A stretch of 32,487 bases of DNA from Coriobacteriia bacterium (GTDB taxonomy: Bacteria; Actinomycetota; Coriobacteriia; Coriobacteriales; UBA8131). The notes below the pieces were generated by a model. That model was not told the origin of the DNA. It searched no databases and worked only from the letters and a program-made list of their open reading frames with translations. Shown one piece after another: positions 1 through 6,940 of this stretch; the stretch's first letter is position 1; every line of letters starts with the position of its first letter. Made by a program: the position numbers and the translations under genes. The stretch is taken from assembly GCA_009784425.1 (NCBI GenBank), contig WRBR01000012.1, forward strand, positions 1 to 32,487, given 5' to 3'.

Positions 1-893
1 AGTTCCTCGCAACCCTATACAGTGAATTTAGCAAGCGCAAGATTCCTACGCTGCTCAATACTATGGTTACCTCCATCTCTCCAACACGTTCTGTAAGCCT
101 CGCCACACCTGAAGGCCTCCGCACGCTTGAGCCAGAGGCCATTGTCTTTGCCACCGGGTGCCGAGAGCGCCCCATTGGTACTTTGCCCATTGCGGGCACG
201 AGACCCAGCGGCATCTTTACCGCCGGCGCAGCCCAGCGCATGGTTAACCTTCTAGGCTGGGACATTGGCGAACGCATCGTCATCTTAGGCAGCGGAGACG
301 TAGGCATGGTCATGGCAGAAACCCTCTCCCAACAGGGCAAGCAAGTCCTGGCCCTCGTAGAGCAGGCAGCCGACGCTACCGGTCTCAAAGCCAACCGCGA
401 ACGCTATGTAGACGCCAACAACATTCCGCTCATAACCAACAGCACCATCACCCGCGTGTATGGACATCGCCGCATTGAGGGCGTTGCAGTGGAACAGAGG
501 GACGGGGTAGGAGTGGAACAGAGGGACGGGGTTGGTGTCCCAGATTGGTACAGGAGGGACGGGGTTGGTGTACCACTTTTTGTTCCAAAAAGTGGTACAC
601 CAACCCCGTCCCTCCTGTACCAATCTGGGACACCAACCCCGTCCCTCTGTTCCACTCCTACCCCGTCCCTCTGTTCCACTGCGCCACAGTACCTGGCATG
701 CGACACACTTATAGTAAGCGTTGGCCTCATCCCTGAAACCGATTTGCTGCGCGAGCTCTTACACGAGAACCCTTCTCCCCCCTGGCTCTTCTTAGCCGGC
801 AACGCCCGACGTGTACACAGCTACATAGAAGGCGTAGTCTCAGACGGCCAAACCGCCGGCACCCAAGCCGCTCAGTACCTTGGCAGCTATTAA
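1..893 (+). CDS. FAD/NAD(P)-dependent oxidoreductase, 5'-truncated by window edge, with in-frame palindrome insert
   Basis: The reading frame is open from base 3, so the true start lies outside the window and the ATG at 63 is internal. Visible motifs are an FAD-domain segment (FATGCRERP), then the GTRPSGIFTAGAAQRMVN block, then a second dinucleotide-binding loop (ILGSGDVGMVMAE), and near the end CDTLIVSVGLIPE, which precedes a typical C-terminal flavin segment. This order matches the pyridine-nucleotide-disulfide-type oxidoreductases often encoded beside glpA (anaerobic glycerol-3-phosphate dehydrogenase) and also resembles opine-oxidase and HcnB subunits. The substrate cannot be read from the sequence, and glpA is not visible here. 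Roughly 65 residues, encoded by a 197-nt palindrome, interrupt the loop just before CDTLIVSVG. The frame is preserved, so a protein is possible, but activity is uncertain. The stop overlaps the stop of the convergent metallopeptidase-like gene by 4 nt. Confidence 0.8.
   Translation, partial: FLATLYSEFSKRKIPTLLNTMVTSISPTRSVSLATPEGLRTLEPEAIVFATGCRERPIGTLPIAGTRPSGIFTAGAAQRMVNLLGWDIGERIVILGSGDVGMVMAETLSQQGKQVLALVEQAADATGLKANRERYVDANNIPLITNSTITRVYGHRRIEGVAVEQRDGVGVEQRDGVGVPDWYRRDGVGVPLFVPKSGTPTPSLLYQSGTPTPSLCSTPTPSLCSTAPQYLACDTLIVSVGLIPETDLLRELLHENPSPPWLFLAGNARRVHSYIEGVVSDGQTAGTQAAQYLGSY
486..682. repeat. Palindromic GGGACGGGG element, copy 1 (inside the FAD oxidoreductase gene)
   Basis: The two 97-nt arms (486-582 and 586-682) are exact reverse complements around a 3-nt centre. 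Each arm contains three copies of the GGGACGGGG core. From outside in, they follow GGAACAGA, GGAACAGA and GGTACAGGA. The innermost arm ends in GTACCACTTTTT. It lies in frame inside a protein gene and adds about 65 codons rich in Gly, Thr, Pro and Val. No target-site duplication is obvious. Confidence 0.97.
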
Positions 894-1438
894 TACACAA
901 AGGTTGCGGAGTTTCCTACTAATCTTATGTGTGTGTAGCTTTGTGTTTGTTTGCGTTTGTCCTTGGCGGCTTTGAGGTGGTGATAGGGTGAGAACTTATT
1001 GGTGTAGTTGGTGCCTCTTTGTAGGGCCTCTTGGGAGACGCCTTTGCGTTTGATGCCTACGTTGTTGTCTGCTGAGGCCTCCCATTTGAGCTCGTAGTAA
1101 TTTGGGTTGCCCTTGCTCAATATGGAGGGGATGCCTACGGCCGCGAGGTATGCAAGGGGGCCAATTTTCCAGAAATCCAGGAAGTGCCCGTATTCATGCT
1201 TAACAATCAGCTGGTGACTTTCGTTGTTTGGGTCTAGCCCACGCTGTATGAACAGCATGCCAAAGCTGAAAGACCGGTTATCAACGCTGAAGCGTATGAC
1301 TGGCGCTCCTCTGTAGGCAGAGAAGTAATGGGATTCAAGAACCACTTTTGGGCTGTTATTGAACAGCTTGAAATTGTTGAGATCCGTTTTGACCATCTGA
1401 GTGATTGTTTGAGTGCCTCTCATTATTGGCTCCATCAT
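890..1438 (-). CDS. Small HEYGH metallopeptidase-like protein coupled to uppP
   Basis: The product is 182 aa with no signal peptide I can recognise. HEYGH lies at residues 81-85, a gluzincin/HExxH-type zinc site, followed by GPLAYLAAVGIPSILS and then YYELKWEASADNN. The segments resemble zinc-peptidase-like domains at the C-termini of RHS/polymorphic-toxin proteins (HEYGH, a GIPS segment, then a W-E-x-x-A-D-x-N motif). E120 or D124 could supply the third zinc ligand. That family link is from memory of motifs, not from a search. The ATG shares ATGA with the uppP stop, which implies coupled translation. The gene ends in a 4-nt stop overlap with the convergent oxidoreductase. It could be a free-standing remnant of a larger toxin or a housekeeping fragment. 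Function is unknown. Confidence 0.65.
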   Translation of the reverse strand: MMEPIMRGTQTITQMVKTDLNNFKLFNNSPKVVLESHYFSAYRGAPVIRFSVDNRSFSFGMLFIQRGLDPNNESHQLIVKHEYGHFLDFWKIGPLAYLAAVGIPSILSKGNPNYYELKWEASADNNVGIKRKGVSQEALQRGTNYTNKFSPYHHLKAAKDKRKQTQSYTHIRLVGNSATFVY

Positions 1439-2445
1439 TGAGCTATGAAGAGTTGGCCGGTTACGGCAAAGAAGGTCAAAACAACAACGCCGAGGGCTAT
1501 GCGATACCAGCCAAAGACCTCAAAGCTGTGGTTGCGAATGTATCCCAGGAGAAACTTGATAGCAAGAATGCTCACAACAAACGCCACGATTATCCCCACC
1601 ACAAAAACGCCCCACTCGGTGGTGGTGACTGTTACGCTGTCCAAAACAAAGGCTTTGACTACCTTGAGCAAGCTCCACCCAAACATGATGGGAATGGCGA
1701 GAAAGAATGAAAACTCCGCAGCAGCAGAGCGGCTGACCCCAAGGATTCTGGCGCCGAGAATAGTAGCGCCGCTGCGCGAGGTGCCGGGGACGATAGCCAG
1801 AGCCTGGAACAAGCCAATGAAAAATGCACGCTTAAATTCCAACTGGTCAACATCGGTTATCTCGTCAATGCTCTGGTTTTTAGTTTTGGCAGGGGCCTCA
1901 GTTTGAGTGGGTTGTAGTGCCGAGTAAAGCTTTGCTTCGCCCTGCTCGGCTGCCCGAGCTTCAATTGCCTCAGGAGAGTGTTTTCCTAGTGACTCATGGG
2001 GACGGGGAAGTGACTCATGAGTCACTTTTCTGCCCTTTACGCGCTCAACCACAATGAAGGCAATGCCGTAAACAATCAGCGCTATGGCAACGGTGATGGC
2101 GTTGTGGAAATTCTCAGTGAAAAAATCATCAAGCAGCAATCCAATACAAGCCGCCGGAATACTGGCAACAACCACTTTGAGCCAGAGCACCCAGGTTCGC
2201 TTGCGCTCCTCTTTGCTTTTTGAGGGCGCAAAGGGGTTCAGTTTTTTGTGAAAGAGAAAAAATACGGCAAGGATGGCTCCCAGCTGAATGACCACTAAGA
2301 AAACTTCCCAAAACTCCTGCGAGACGTTGAGTTGGATAAACTCGTCAGCAAGGATCATATGCCCGGTAGACGAAATGGGCAGCCATTCCGTGATACCTTC
2401 GATGATGCCGATAACAACAGCTTTGAGAAGTTCTATTAAGTCCAC
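1435..2445 (-). CDS. uppP: Undecaprenyl-diphosphatase with an enlarged loop carrying repeat-derived residues
   Basis: This integral membrane enzyme dephosphorylates undecaprenyl diphosphate to recycle the lipid carrier for peptidoglycan. The first family motif EGITEWLPISSTGH lies at residues 16-29, with catalytic-type E16, E20, S26 and H29. The second, PGTSRSGAT, lies at about 220-228 with R224. Several hydrophobic helices flank them. The start is GTG at 2445, preceded by AGGAG at a suitable distance. At 336 aa it is about 60 residues longer than typical members. The excess is a hydrophilic loop at about 139-205, immediately before the second motif. Part of that loop (VTHESLPRPHESLGK) is encoded by a GGGACGGGG-type repeat. 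The catalytic residues are intact, so the enzyme is probably functional. Confidence 0.93.
   Translation of the reverse strand: MDLIELLKAVVIGIIEGITEWLPISSTGHMILADEFIQLNVSQEFWEVFLVVIQLGAILAVFFLFHKKLNPFAPSKSKEERKRTWVLWLKVVVASIPAACIGLLLDDFFTENFHNAITVAIALIVYGIAFIVVERVKGRKVTHESLPRPHESLGKHSPEAIEARAAEQGEAKLYSALQPTQTEAPAKTKNQSIDEITDVDQLEFKRAFFIGLFQALAIVPGTSRSGATILGARILGVSRSAAAEFSFFLAIPIMFGWSLLKVVKAFVLDSVTVTTTEWGVFVVGIIVAFVVSILAIKFLLGYIRNHSFEVFGWYRIALGVVVLTFFAVTGQLFIAQ
1989..2027. repeat. GGGACGGGG element, copy 2 (half-size, inside uppP)
   Basis: This 39-bp segment has one GGGACGGGG core flanked on both sides by GTGACTCATG. It ends in a perfect 20-bp palindrome at 2008-2027 (AAGTGACTCA then its complement). 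It shares its TGACTCA modules with copies 5, 6 and 7. Only one core is present, so it looks like a minimal or partly deleted element. It is read in frame through the uppP cytoplasmic loop. Confidence 0.85.
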
Positions 2446-2526
2446 AGAGTCTCCTGCGCCTTTAAGCCCTTAGAGTAGGTTCTGCACCAATCGGCTACAC
2501 CAAACGCGCAGAACAACACTGTTGGA

Positions 2527-2982
2527 TTATAGCGCCATTTTCTCTTTGTAGACCTTGAGTATGTCCTTGTACACATTATTGGAGGTGGCAAGGATTTGCG
2601 TTGCCAGTATGGCAGCGTTCTTGGAGCCATTGATGGCTACGCAGGCTACTGGCACGCCGGTGGGCATTTGCACCATAGAAAGCAGGCTGTCGAGGCCGCC
2701 CAGGTCGCTCGTTTTCATGGGAACGCTGATAACCGGCAGCGTGGTGTTGGCTGCTACTACGCCCGCCAAGTGAGCGGCTTTGCCCGCTGCGGCGATGATG
2801 ACTTTTAAGCCTCGCTCGTCGGCGGTGGTTGCCCACTCATGCACCTGTGCGGGGTTGCGATGCGCGCTGGCTACGAGCATTTCATAAGCCACATTAAACT
2901 CATCAAGCTGATCGGCGCATCCTTGCATAACGTCCATGTCGCTCTTTGATCCCATGATAATTCCAACAATTGGTTCTCTCAT
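2527..2982 (-). CDS. purE: N5-carboxyaminoimidazole ribonucleotide mutase
   Basis: PurE converts N5-CAIR to CAIR in purine synthesis as a cytoplasmic octamer. At 151 aa it has the normal length. Landmarks are GSKSDMD (11-17), SAHRNP with the catalytic-type His at 39-44, AAGKAAHLAGVVAA (65-78), and PVKTS-like PMKTSDLGGLDSLLSMVQMPTG. The AGKAAHL segment has Lys where many class I enzymes have Gly, but the rest fits class I. GGAGG lies a few bases ahead of the ATG. It is followed by uppP on the same strand after an 81-nt gap. No purK is visible in this window. Confidence 0.95.
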   Translation of the reverse strand: MREPIVGIIMGSKSDMDVMQGCADQLDEFNVAYEMLVASAHRNPAQVHEWATTADERGLKVIIAAAGKAAHLAGVVAANTTLPVISVPMKTSDLGGLDSLLSMVQMPTGVPVACVAINGSKNAAILATQILATSNNVYKDILKVYKEKMAL

Positions 2983-3048
2983 TTTTCCTCCAAAGTTTTA
3001 GTTGTGCGGTCTGGTGCCAAGGTCTCATCACAAACAGGTTGTGATACA

Positions 3049-3076
3049 GAAAACCCCTGACTTAACAAGGGTTTTC
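3049..3076 (-). terminator. Rho-independent-like terminator downstream of tRNA-Arg
   Basis: Stem GAAAACCC (3049-3056) pairs with GGGTTTTC (3069-3076) across a 12-nt loop. On the minus strand it lies just beyond the tRNA 3' end, and the right side of the stem supplies a TTTTC tract. It would separate the tRNA from purE. Confidence 0.55.
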
Positions 3077-3087
3077 GGAGATGGCGG

Positions 3088-3164
3088 TGGTGCGCCGTGA
3101 GGGATTCGAACCCCCGACGCCCCGGTTCGTAGCCGGGTCCTCTATCCTGCTGAGGTAACGGCGC
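3088..3164 (-). tRNA. tRNA-Arg (anticodon ACG)
   Basis: A full cloverleaf is readable on the minus strand. The acceptor is GCGCCGT/ACGGCGC, the D-arm CCTC...GAGG, and the anticodon stem CCCGG/CCGGG with loop CTACGAA, giving anticodon ACG. The T-loop is TTCGAAT, the discriminator A, and CCA is encoded. An ACG anticodon is normally deaminated to ICG by TadA and reads CGN codons. Confidence 0.97.
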
Positions 3165-3201
3165 AAGGCGTACCATTATAACCCAAAATGTGTCCCGGGA
3201 A

Positions 3202-4569
3202 TCACTCAATTTCTGGGATGACTTTGCCTTTTGTTTCTACGCCGAGAATGCCTACTACCAGGGCAACCACGATGAATACTCCGGTGAGCAGCACAAACAC
3301 TAACTCAAAACCATACTCTGGTCCAACAAAGGCGTACACCACCGGCACTATCATGGGAGCAATGAAGGCGCCCACGCGGCCAAAGGCAGAGGCTGAGCCG
3401 GCGCCCGTTGTTCTGATGGCGGTGGGATAGAGCTCAGGCGTGTAGGAATACACGCAGCCCCAGGTTCCCAGGGCAAAGAAGTAGAGCAGGCAGCCAGACA
3501 AAATAACAAGGGGAAGGCTGTCCGCGTGACCAAAGAACCATGCCGCGCACGCCGTGCCAACCAGGAAGATTGTGAGCACACGCTTGCGGCCAATCTTCTC
3601 AATCAGCAGCGCCGCGGTAAGATAACCGGGCAGCTGCGCAAAACACATATAGAGAGTGAACTCAAAGCTTCTGACCAGGTCAAAGCCCTGCTCTACCAAA
3701 AAGGACGGTGTCCAGAGCACAAAGCCGTAGTAGCCCAAGTTTACGCCAAACCACAGCACCCAAAGCACTATCGTGGACTGACGGTATTCCTTCTTCCAGA
3801 GCGTGAGGAAGGCAGTCAGTGGGGAGAGTGGTACAGGAGGGACGGGGTTTGGTGTCCCACTTTCCACAGAAAGTGGTACACCAAACCCCGTCCCTCCTGT
3901 ACCACTCTGTTCTATTGAGCGCTCCATTTTAGTTACGATCTTGTCAGCCTCATCGAGCCTGCCTTTGCGTTCAAGGAAGCGTGGGGACTCGGGAATCAAA
4001 AAGCGCAGGGCCGCGGCAAACAGGGCGGGTACAGCGCCGATGAAAAAGGCAGCTCTCCATCCGTAGAGGGGAATAGCCAGATAGGCTACCAGTGCCGCCA
4101 GTATCCATCCCCAGGCCCAAAAGCTCTCAACGATTACCACGTTGCGTCCGCGGTTTTTGAGAGAGGAGAACTCGCTTACGTACGTTGTGATAACCGGCAG
4201 CTCTCCGCCGAGACCAATTCCGGTGATGAACCTGAATACCAAAAGCCATTCAAAGCCGGGAGCAAGTCCGCAGAGCAGGCTGCCAAAGCTGAATATCAAC
4301 AGGGTGACCAGCACTATGGTTCTGCGGCCCCAGCGATCAGCGGCAAGGCCGGAGACCAGGGCACCAAATAGCATGCCCAGCACACCGGAGCTGCCGAGAA
4401 GTCCCCTTTGAGCTGTAGTGAGCTCCCAGTCAAGGCCGATTGAGGCAATGACCCCGGCAACCATGCCCTGATCCATAGCATCAAACATCAAACCCAGACC
4501 GGCTATGATGATGACCTTTATCAGCAACGGCGTGGCCGGAAGCCGATCTAAACGTTGGGATATACTCAT
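3202..4569 (-). CDS. MFS transporter, NiaP-like, with repeat-encoded insert in the central loop
   Basis: This twelve-helix major facilitator has the loop 2-3 signature LAADRWGRR (75-83), ESPRFLERKGRLDEA after helix 6, and a matching IEKIGRKR after helix 8. Segments such as GLGGELPV, VESFWAWGW, RSFEFTLYMCFAQLPGYL and YSYTPELYPTAIRTTG closely resemble the niacin transporter NiaP/YceI group. Nicotinate or another aromatic acid is therefore a plausible substrate, but this is inference. Residues about 221-249 (SGTGGTGFGVP..., VPPVPLS) are encoded by an 84-nt palindrome and sit in the cytoplasmic loop between helices 6 and 7, where an insertion is most likely tolerated. The ATG directly abuts the TAG of the upstream 4Fe-4S protein gene, indicating one operon. 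Confidence 0.85.
   Translation of the reverse strand: MSISQRLDRLPATPLLIKVIIIAGLGLMFDAMDQGMVAGVIASIGLDWELTTAQRGLLGSSGVLGMLFGALVSGLAADRWGRRTIVLVTLLIFSFGSLLCGLAPGFEWLLVFRFITGIGLGGELPVITTYVSEFSSLKNRGRNVVIVESFWAWGWILAALVAYLAIPLYGWRAAFFIGAVPALFAAALRFLIPESPRFLERKGRLDEADKIVTKMERSIEQSGTGGTGFGVPLSVESGTPNPVPPVPLSPLTAFLTLWKKEYRQSTIVLWVLWFGVNLGYYGFVLWTPSFLVEQGFDLVRSFEFTLYMCFAQLPGYLTAALLIEKIGRKRVLTIFLVGTACAAWFFGHADSLPLVILSGCLLYFFALGTWGCVYSYTPELYPTAIRTTGAGSASAFGRVGAFIAPMIVPVVYAFVGPEYGFELVFVLLTGVFIVVALVVGILGVETKGKVIPEIE
3825..3908. repeat. Palindromic GGGACGGGG element, copy 3 (inside the MFS gene)
   Basis: The 39-nt arms (3825-3863 and 3870-3908) surround a 6-nt loop, with a single mismatch (GTCCCAC on one side, GTACCAC's complement on the other). 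Each arm has one GGGACGGGG core with a GGTAC edge, the same module type as the inner module of copy 1. It is read in frame as about 28 codons. Confidence 0.95.
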
Positions 4570-5376
4570 CTAATCCTCAAGCACCCGTCCGTTGGTGGCC
4601 AGGGTGACCACGTTCCAGGGGATCATCTTGCCGCTCTTTACCAGCGCGGATTGAACTGCGCCTACTATGCCTGCGCAGCAGGGTACCTCCATGCGCGCCA
4701 CGGTGATACTTTTGATGTTGTGGCATAAGAGGATTTTGGTGAGCTTTTGGGAGTAATCTTCTCCGTCGAGCTTGGGGCAGCCGATGAGCGTGATGTGACC
4801 CTTCATATAGAGGTTATGAAAATCCGCGTTGGCAAAGGCGCAGCAGTCTGCCGCAACGAGCAGCTTGGCGTTATTAAAGAAAGGCGCACCTACCGGAACC
4901 AGCTTGATTTGTATGGGCCACTGGGTCAGCTGGCTTACCGGCGTTTTGTGGGCAAGCTCAGCCTCAGCCGGCGCCGCAGCATCACAACAGACAGAGGGAC
5001 TCGCCAGCACTTGCACCTCGCTGCTTGGGCAGCCGCACGGAAGAGTATCTTCAGCAGCCCCGGCAGTCTCAGGCACCAAACAGCAGGATTCGCCAGCAGC
5101 AGCGGACACATCGGCGGCGGACGCAGCCGCAGCATCCGCAGCAGCCCTGTGAGCCAAAACACCTGCTTGATCAAAAGCGGCAGCCTCGCGCTCCTCAAAA
5201 CTGATAGCTCCGGTGGGACAAACCGGCAAACAATTGCCCAAGCCGTCACAAAAATCGTCTCTCAAGAGCCTTGCCTTACCGTCCACGATACCAATTGCCC
5301 CCTCGTGGCATGCCTCAGAGCAGAGTCCGCAGCCATCGCACTTAGTCTCATCTATTATTATGACCCTGCGTAACAC
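4570..5376 (-). CDS. Two-cluster 4Fe-4S electron-transfer protein
   Basis: The 268-aa protein opens with two ferredoxin motifs, CDGCGLCSEACHEGA (about 14-28) and FCDGLGNCLPVCPTGA (about 42-57), each able to bind a [4Fe-4S] cluster. An Ala-rich, Cys-containing variable region follows (about 75-140). The C-terminal domain carries conserved-looking AADCCAFANADFHNLYMKG, LIGCPKLDGEDY and MEVPCCAGI segments. The architecture matches a common but poorly characterised family in anaerobes, usually annotated only as 4Fe-4S binding protein. A role passing electrons to or from low-potential partners is inferred. The gene is divergent from the Hdr-Flox cluster and shares a 70-nt promoter region with it. 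The next gene, the transporter, starts at the base after its stop. Confidence 0.85.
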   Translation of the reverse strand: MLRRVIIIDETKCDGCGLCSEACHEGAIGIVDGKARLLRDDFCDGLGNCLPVCPTGAISFEEREAAAFDQAGVLAHRAAADAAAASAADVSAAAGESCCLVPETAGAAEDTLPCGCPSSEVQVLASPSVCCDAAAPAEAELAHKTPVSQLTQWPIQIKLVPVGAPFFNNAKLLVAADCCAFANADFHNLYMKGHITLIGCPKLDGEDYSQKLTKILLCHNIKSITVARMEVPCCAGIVGAVQSALVKSGKMIPWNVVTLATNGRVLED

Positions 5377-5392
5377 CTTTACACCTCTAACC

Positions 5393-5419
5393 TTGCACGA
5401 TTTTTCTTCGTTCTAATGT
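5393..5419 (+). promoter_or_regulatory. Possible promoter of the hdr-flx operon
   Basis: TTGCAC (5393-5398) and TAATGT (5414-5419) are separated by 15 bp, shorter than ideal. They sit in the only intergenic space upstream of hdrC. Weak matches, so this is a position guess. Confidence 0.3.
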
Positions 5420-5447
5420 ACCATAGATGATGTTGAGAGGAGCACTC

Positions 5448-6014
5448 ATGGATACAATAGATCTATCGGCGAGCAGAGCAAAGCATAAGCGGTCTACCGA
5501 AGCCGTGGCTTCGGCGGCAGGGGTCAACCTCAAGGACTGCTACCAATGCGGAAAATGCAGCGCCGGCTGCCCGGTAACGCACGCGATGGACGTGATGCCT
5601 CGCGAGGTCATCAGGCTCATGCAACTGGGAGCGTGGGATGAGGTGTTGGATGCCAAAACCCCCTGGCTTTGCGCCAGCTGCATCACCTGCGTAACGCGTT
5701 GCCCGCAAGATGTTGACCTCCCCTCTTTAATGGAGGAGGTGAGGCGGGCATCAAAGGCGGCGGGGAATCGCCCGGTTAAAGAAGCAGACGTCTTCAACGA
5801 CTTGTTCCTCAAAGGCATTTATCAAAGCGGCAAATCCAACGAACTCTACATGATGATGAAGTACAACCTTGCGAGCGGCCACCTGTTTCAAGACATGTTC
5901 AACGCGCCGCATCTGATGCTCAAGGGCATGGTTGGCTTTAAGGTCCACGGGGTCAAGGACAAGGCCGACGTGCGAAGAATCATTGACAAGTGCTTGGGAG
6001 GTGAGGCTTCATGA
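5448..6014 (+). CDS. hdrC: Heterodisulfide reductase-like subunit C
   Basis: HdrC carries two [4Fe-4S] clusters and links HdrA to the catalytic HdrB. The motifs are CYQCGKCSAGCP (C31, C34, C37, C41) and CASCITCVTRCP (C75, C78, C81, C85), followed by the usual helical tail. Length is 188 aa from the ATG at 5448, chosen because GAGAGGAG ends 5 nt before it. An in-frame ATG at 5427 lies upstream of that ribosome-binding site and is unlikely. This is the first gene of a seven-gene run. Its stop overlaps the hdrB start as ATGA. Confidence 0.92.
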   Translation: MDTIDLSASRAKHKRSTEAVASAAGVNLKDCYQCGKCSAGCPVTHAMDVMPREVIRLMQLGAWDEVLDAKTPWLCASCITCVTRCPQDVDLPSLMEEVRRASKAAGNRPVKEADVFNDLFLKGIYQSGKSNELYMMMKYNLASGHLFQDMFNAPHLMLKGMVGFKVHGVKDKADVRRIIDKCLGGEAS

Positions 6015-6940
6015 CCACGGAATTTGCCTATTTTCCGGGTTGCGCATCCTGTTCAACCGGGCTCTCTTATGAGATGTCTACGCAATACCTGTCAAAGCAG
6101 ATTGGCCTTACGCTTAAGGAGATTCCAGATTGGAACTGCTGCGGGGCATCTGCCGCCCATCTCATCAATCACGACCTGGGTCTGGCGCTGCCAGCACGCA
6201 GTCTTGCCATTACCGAAGAAAAGCTGCCCGGCCTTGACGTAGTCGCAACCTGCGCTGCCTGTTTTGCGCGGCTGAAAACCACGCAGCACTACGTCAATCA
6301 AAGCCCCAAGAACCGCTCGCACATTGAGGGTCTCATTGAGCGCGAGTACCGTGGCGAGGCTAACGTGTACGGCCTGGTGCAGGTCCTTCACCAAAACGAG
6401 GATCTTAAGGAGGCCCTGGTGGCCAATCTTAAGAAGACTCTGGGCGGGCTTAAGGTGGCCTGTTATTACGGCTGCATGCTGGTGAGACCCATTGAGGTGG
6501 TTCAGTTTGACGACGAGGAAAACCCGCAGAGCATGGATGACCTCATGCGCCTTGCCGGTGCCGAGCCCGTTGACTGGGCCTTTAAGACCGAGTGCTGCGG
6601 AGCTTCGCTGCAGGTGACCTGCCCGGTGACCGGCAAGGTCATGGTGGAGAAGATCCTACACAATGCCCAGGAAAACGGCGCAGAGGTCATTGTGACCGCC
6701 TGCCCGCTTTGCCAGCTCAACTTGGACATGCGCGAAAAAGAAGTGAACCGCATGGCGGGCACCAGTTATGACCTACCGGTGTATTACTTTACCGAGCTGC
6801 TCTCCATGTGCCTGGGTGCCTCGCCCAAGCAGCTGGGGATTGATAAGCATTATCATCCGGCGGTGGTTTGTGCCGAGAGTTCTCTGAAGGATCCTGTGGT
6901 GCCGGAGGCTGAAAGTGATGAGGAGGTGTTAGCATCATGA
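6011..6940 (+). CDS. hdrB: Heterodisulfide reductase-like subunit B
   Basis: HdrB is the disulfide-reducing subunit, with two non-cubane clusters held by paired CCG domains. The first domain shows GCASC, NCCGASAAH (about 42-50) and CAACF (81-85). The second shows YYGCML, ECCGASLQ and CPLCQLNLD. Both cysteine sets look complete, so it should be able to reduce a disulfide. Methanogen coenzymes are not expected here, and the physiological disulfide is unknown; DsrC-like proteins are candidates in other bacteria. A strong GGAGGTGA site precedes the ATG. The stop overlaps hdrA as ATGA. Confidence 0.93.
   Translation: MTTEFAYFPGCASCSTGLSYEMSTQYLSKQIGLTLKEIPDWNCCGASAAHLINHDLGLALPARSLAITEEKLPGLDVVATCAACFARLKTTQHYVNQSPKNRSHIEGLIEREYRGEANVYGLVQVLHQNEDLKEALVANLKKTLGGLKVACYYGCMLVRPIEVVQFDDEENPQSMDDLMRLAGAEPVDWAFKTECCGASLQVTCPVTGKVMVEKILHNAQENGAEVIVTACPLCQLNLDMREKEVNRMAGTSYDLPVYYFTELLSMCLGASPKQLGIDKHYHPAVVCAESSLKDPVVPEAESDEEVLAS

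Noticed and set aside
486-682. Integron attC site, or an insertion sequence's terminal repeats
   Set aside because: No attC core sites, integrase, transposase or internal ORF unique to the element; the arms nearly meet in the middle.
285-802. Several small overlapping frames across copy 1
   Set aside because: They arise from the stop-poor palindrome read in every frame, not from separate genes.
2479-2514. Terminator between purE and uppP
   Set aside because: GTTCTGC/GCAGAAC can pair but there is no T-tract and the loop is long; both genes could be co-transcribed.
5427-5447. Earlier hdrC start at 5427
   Set aside because: It lies upstream of the GAGAGGAG site, which fits the ATG at 5448.
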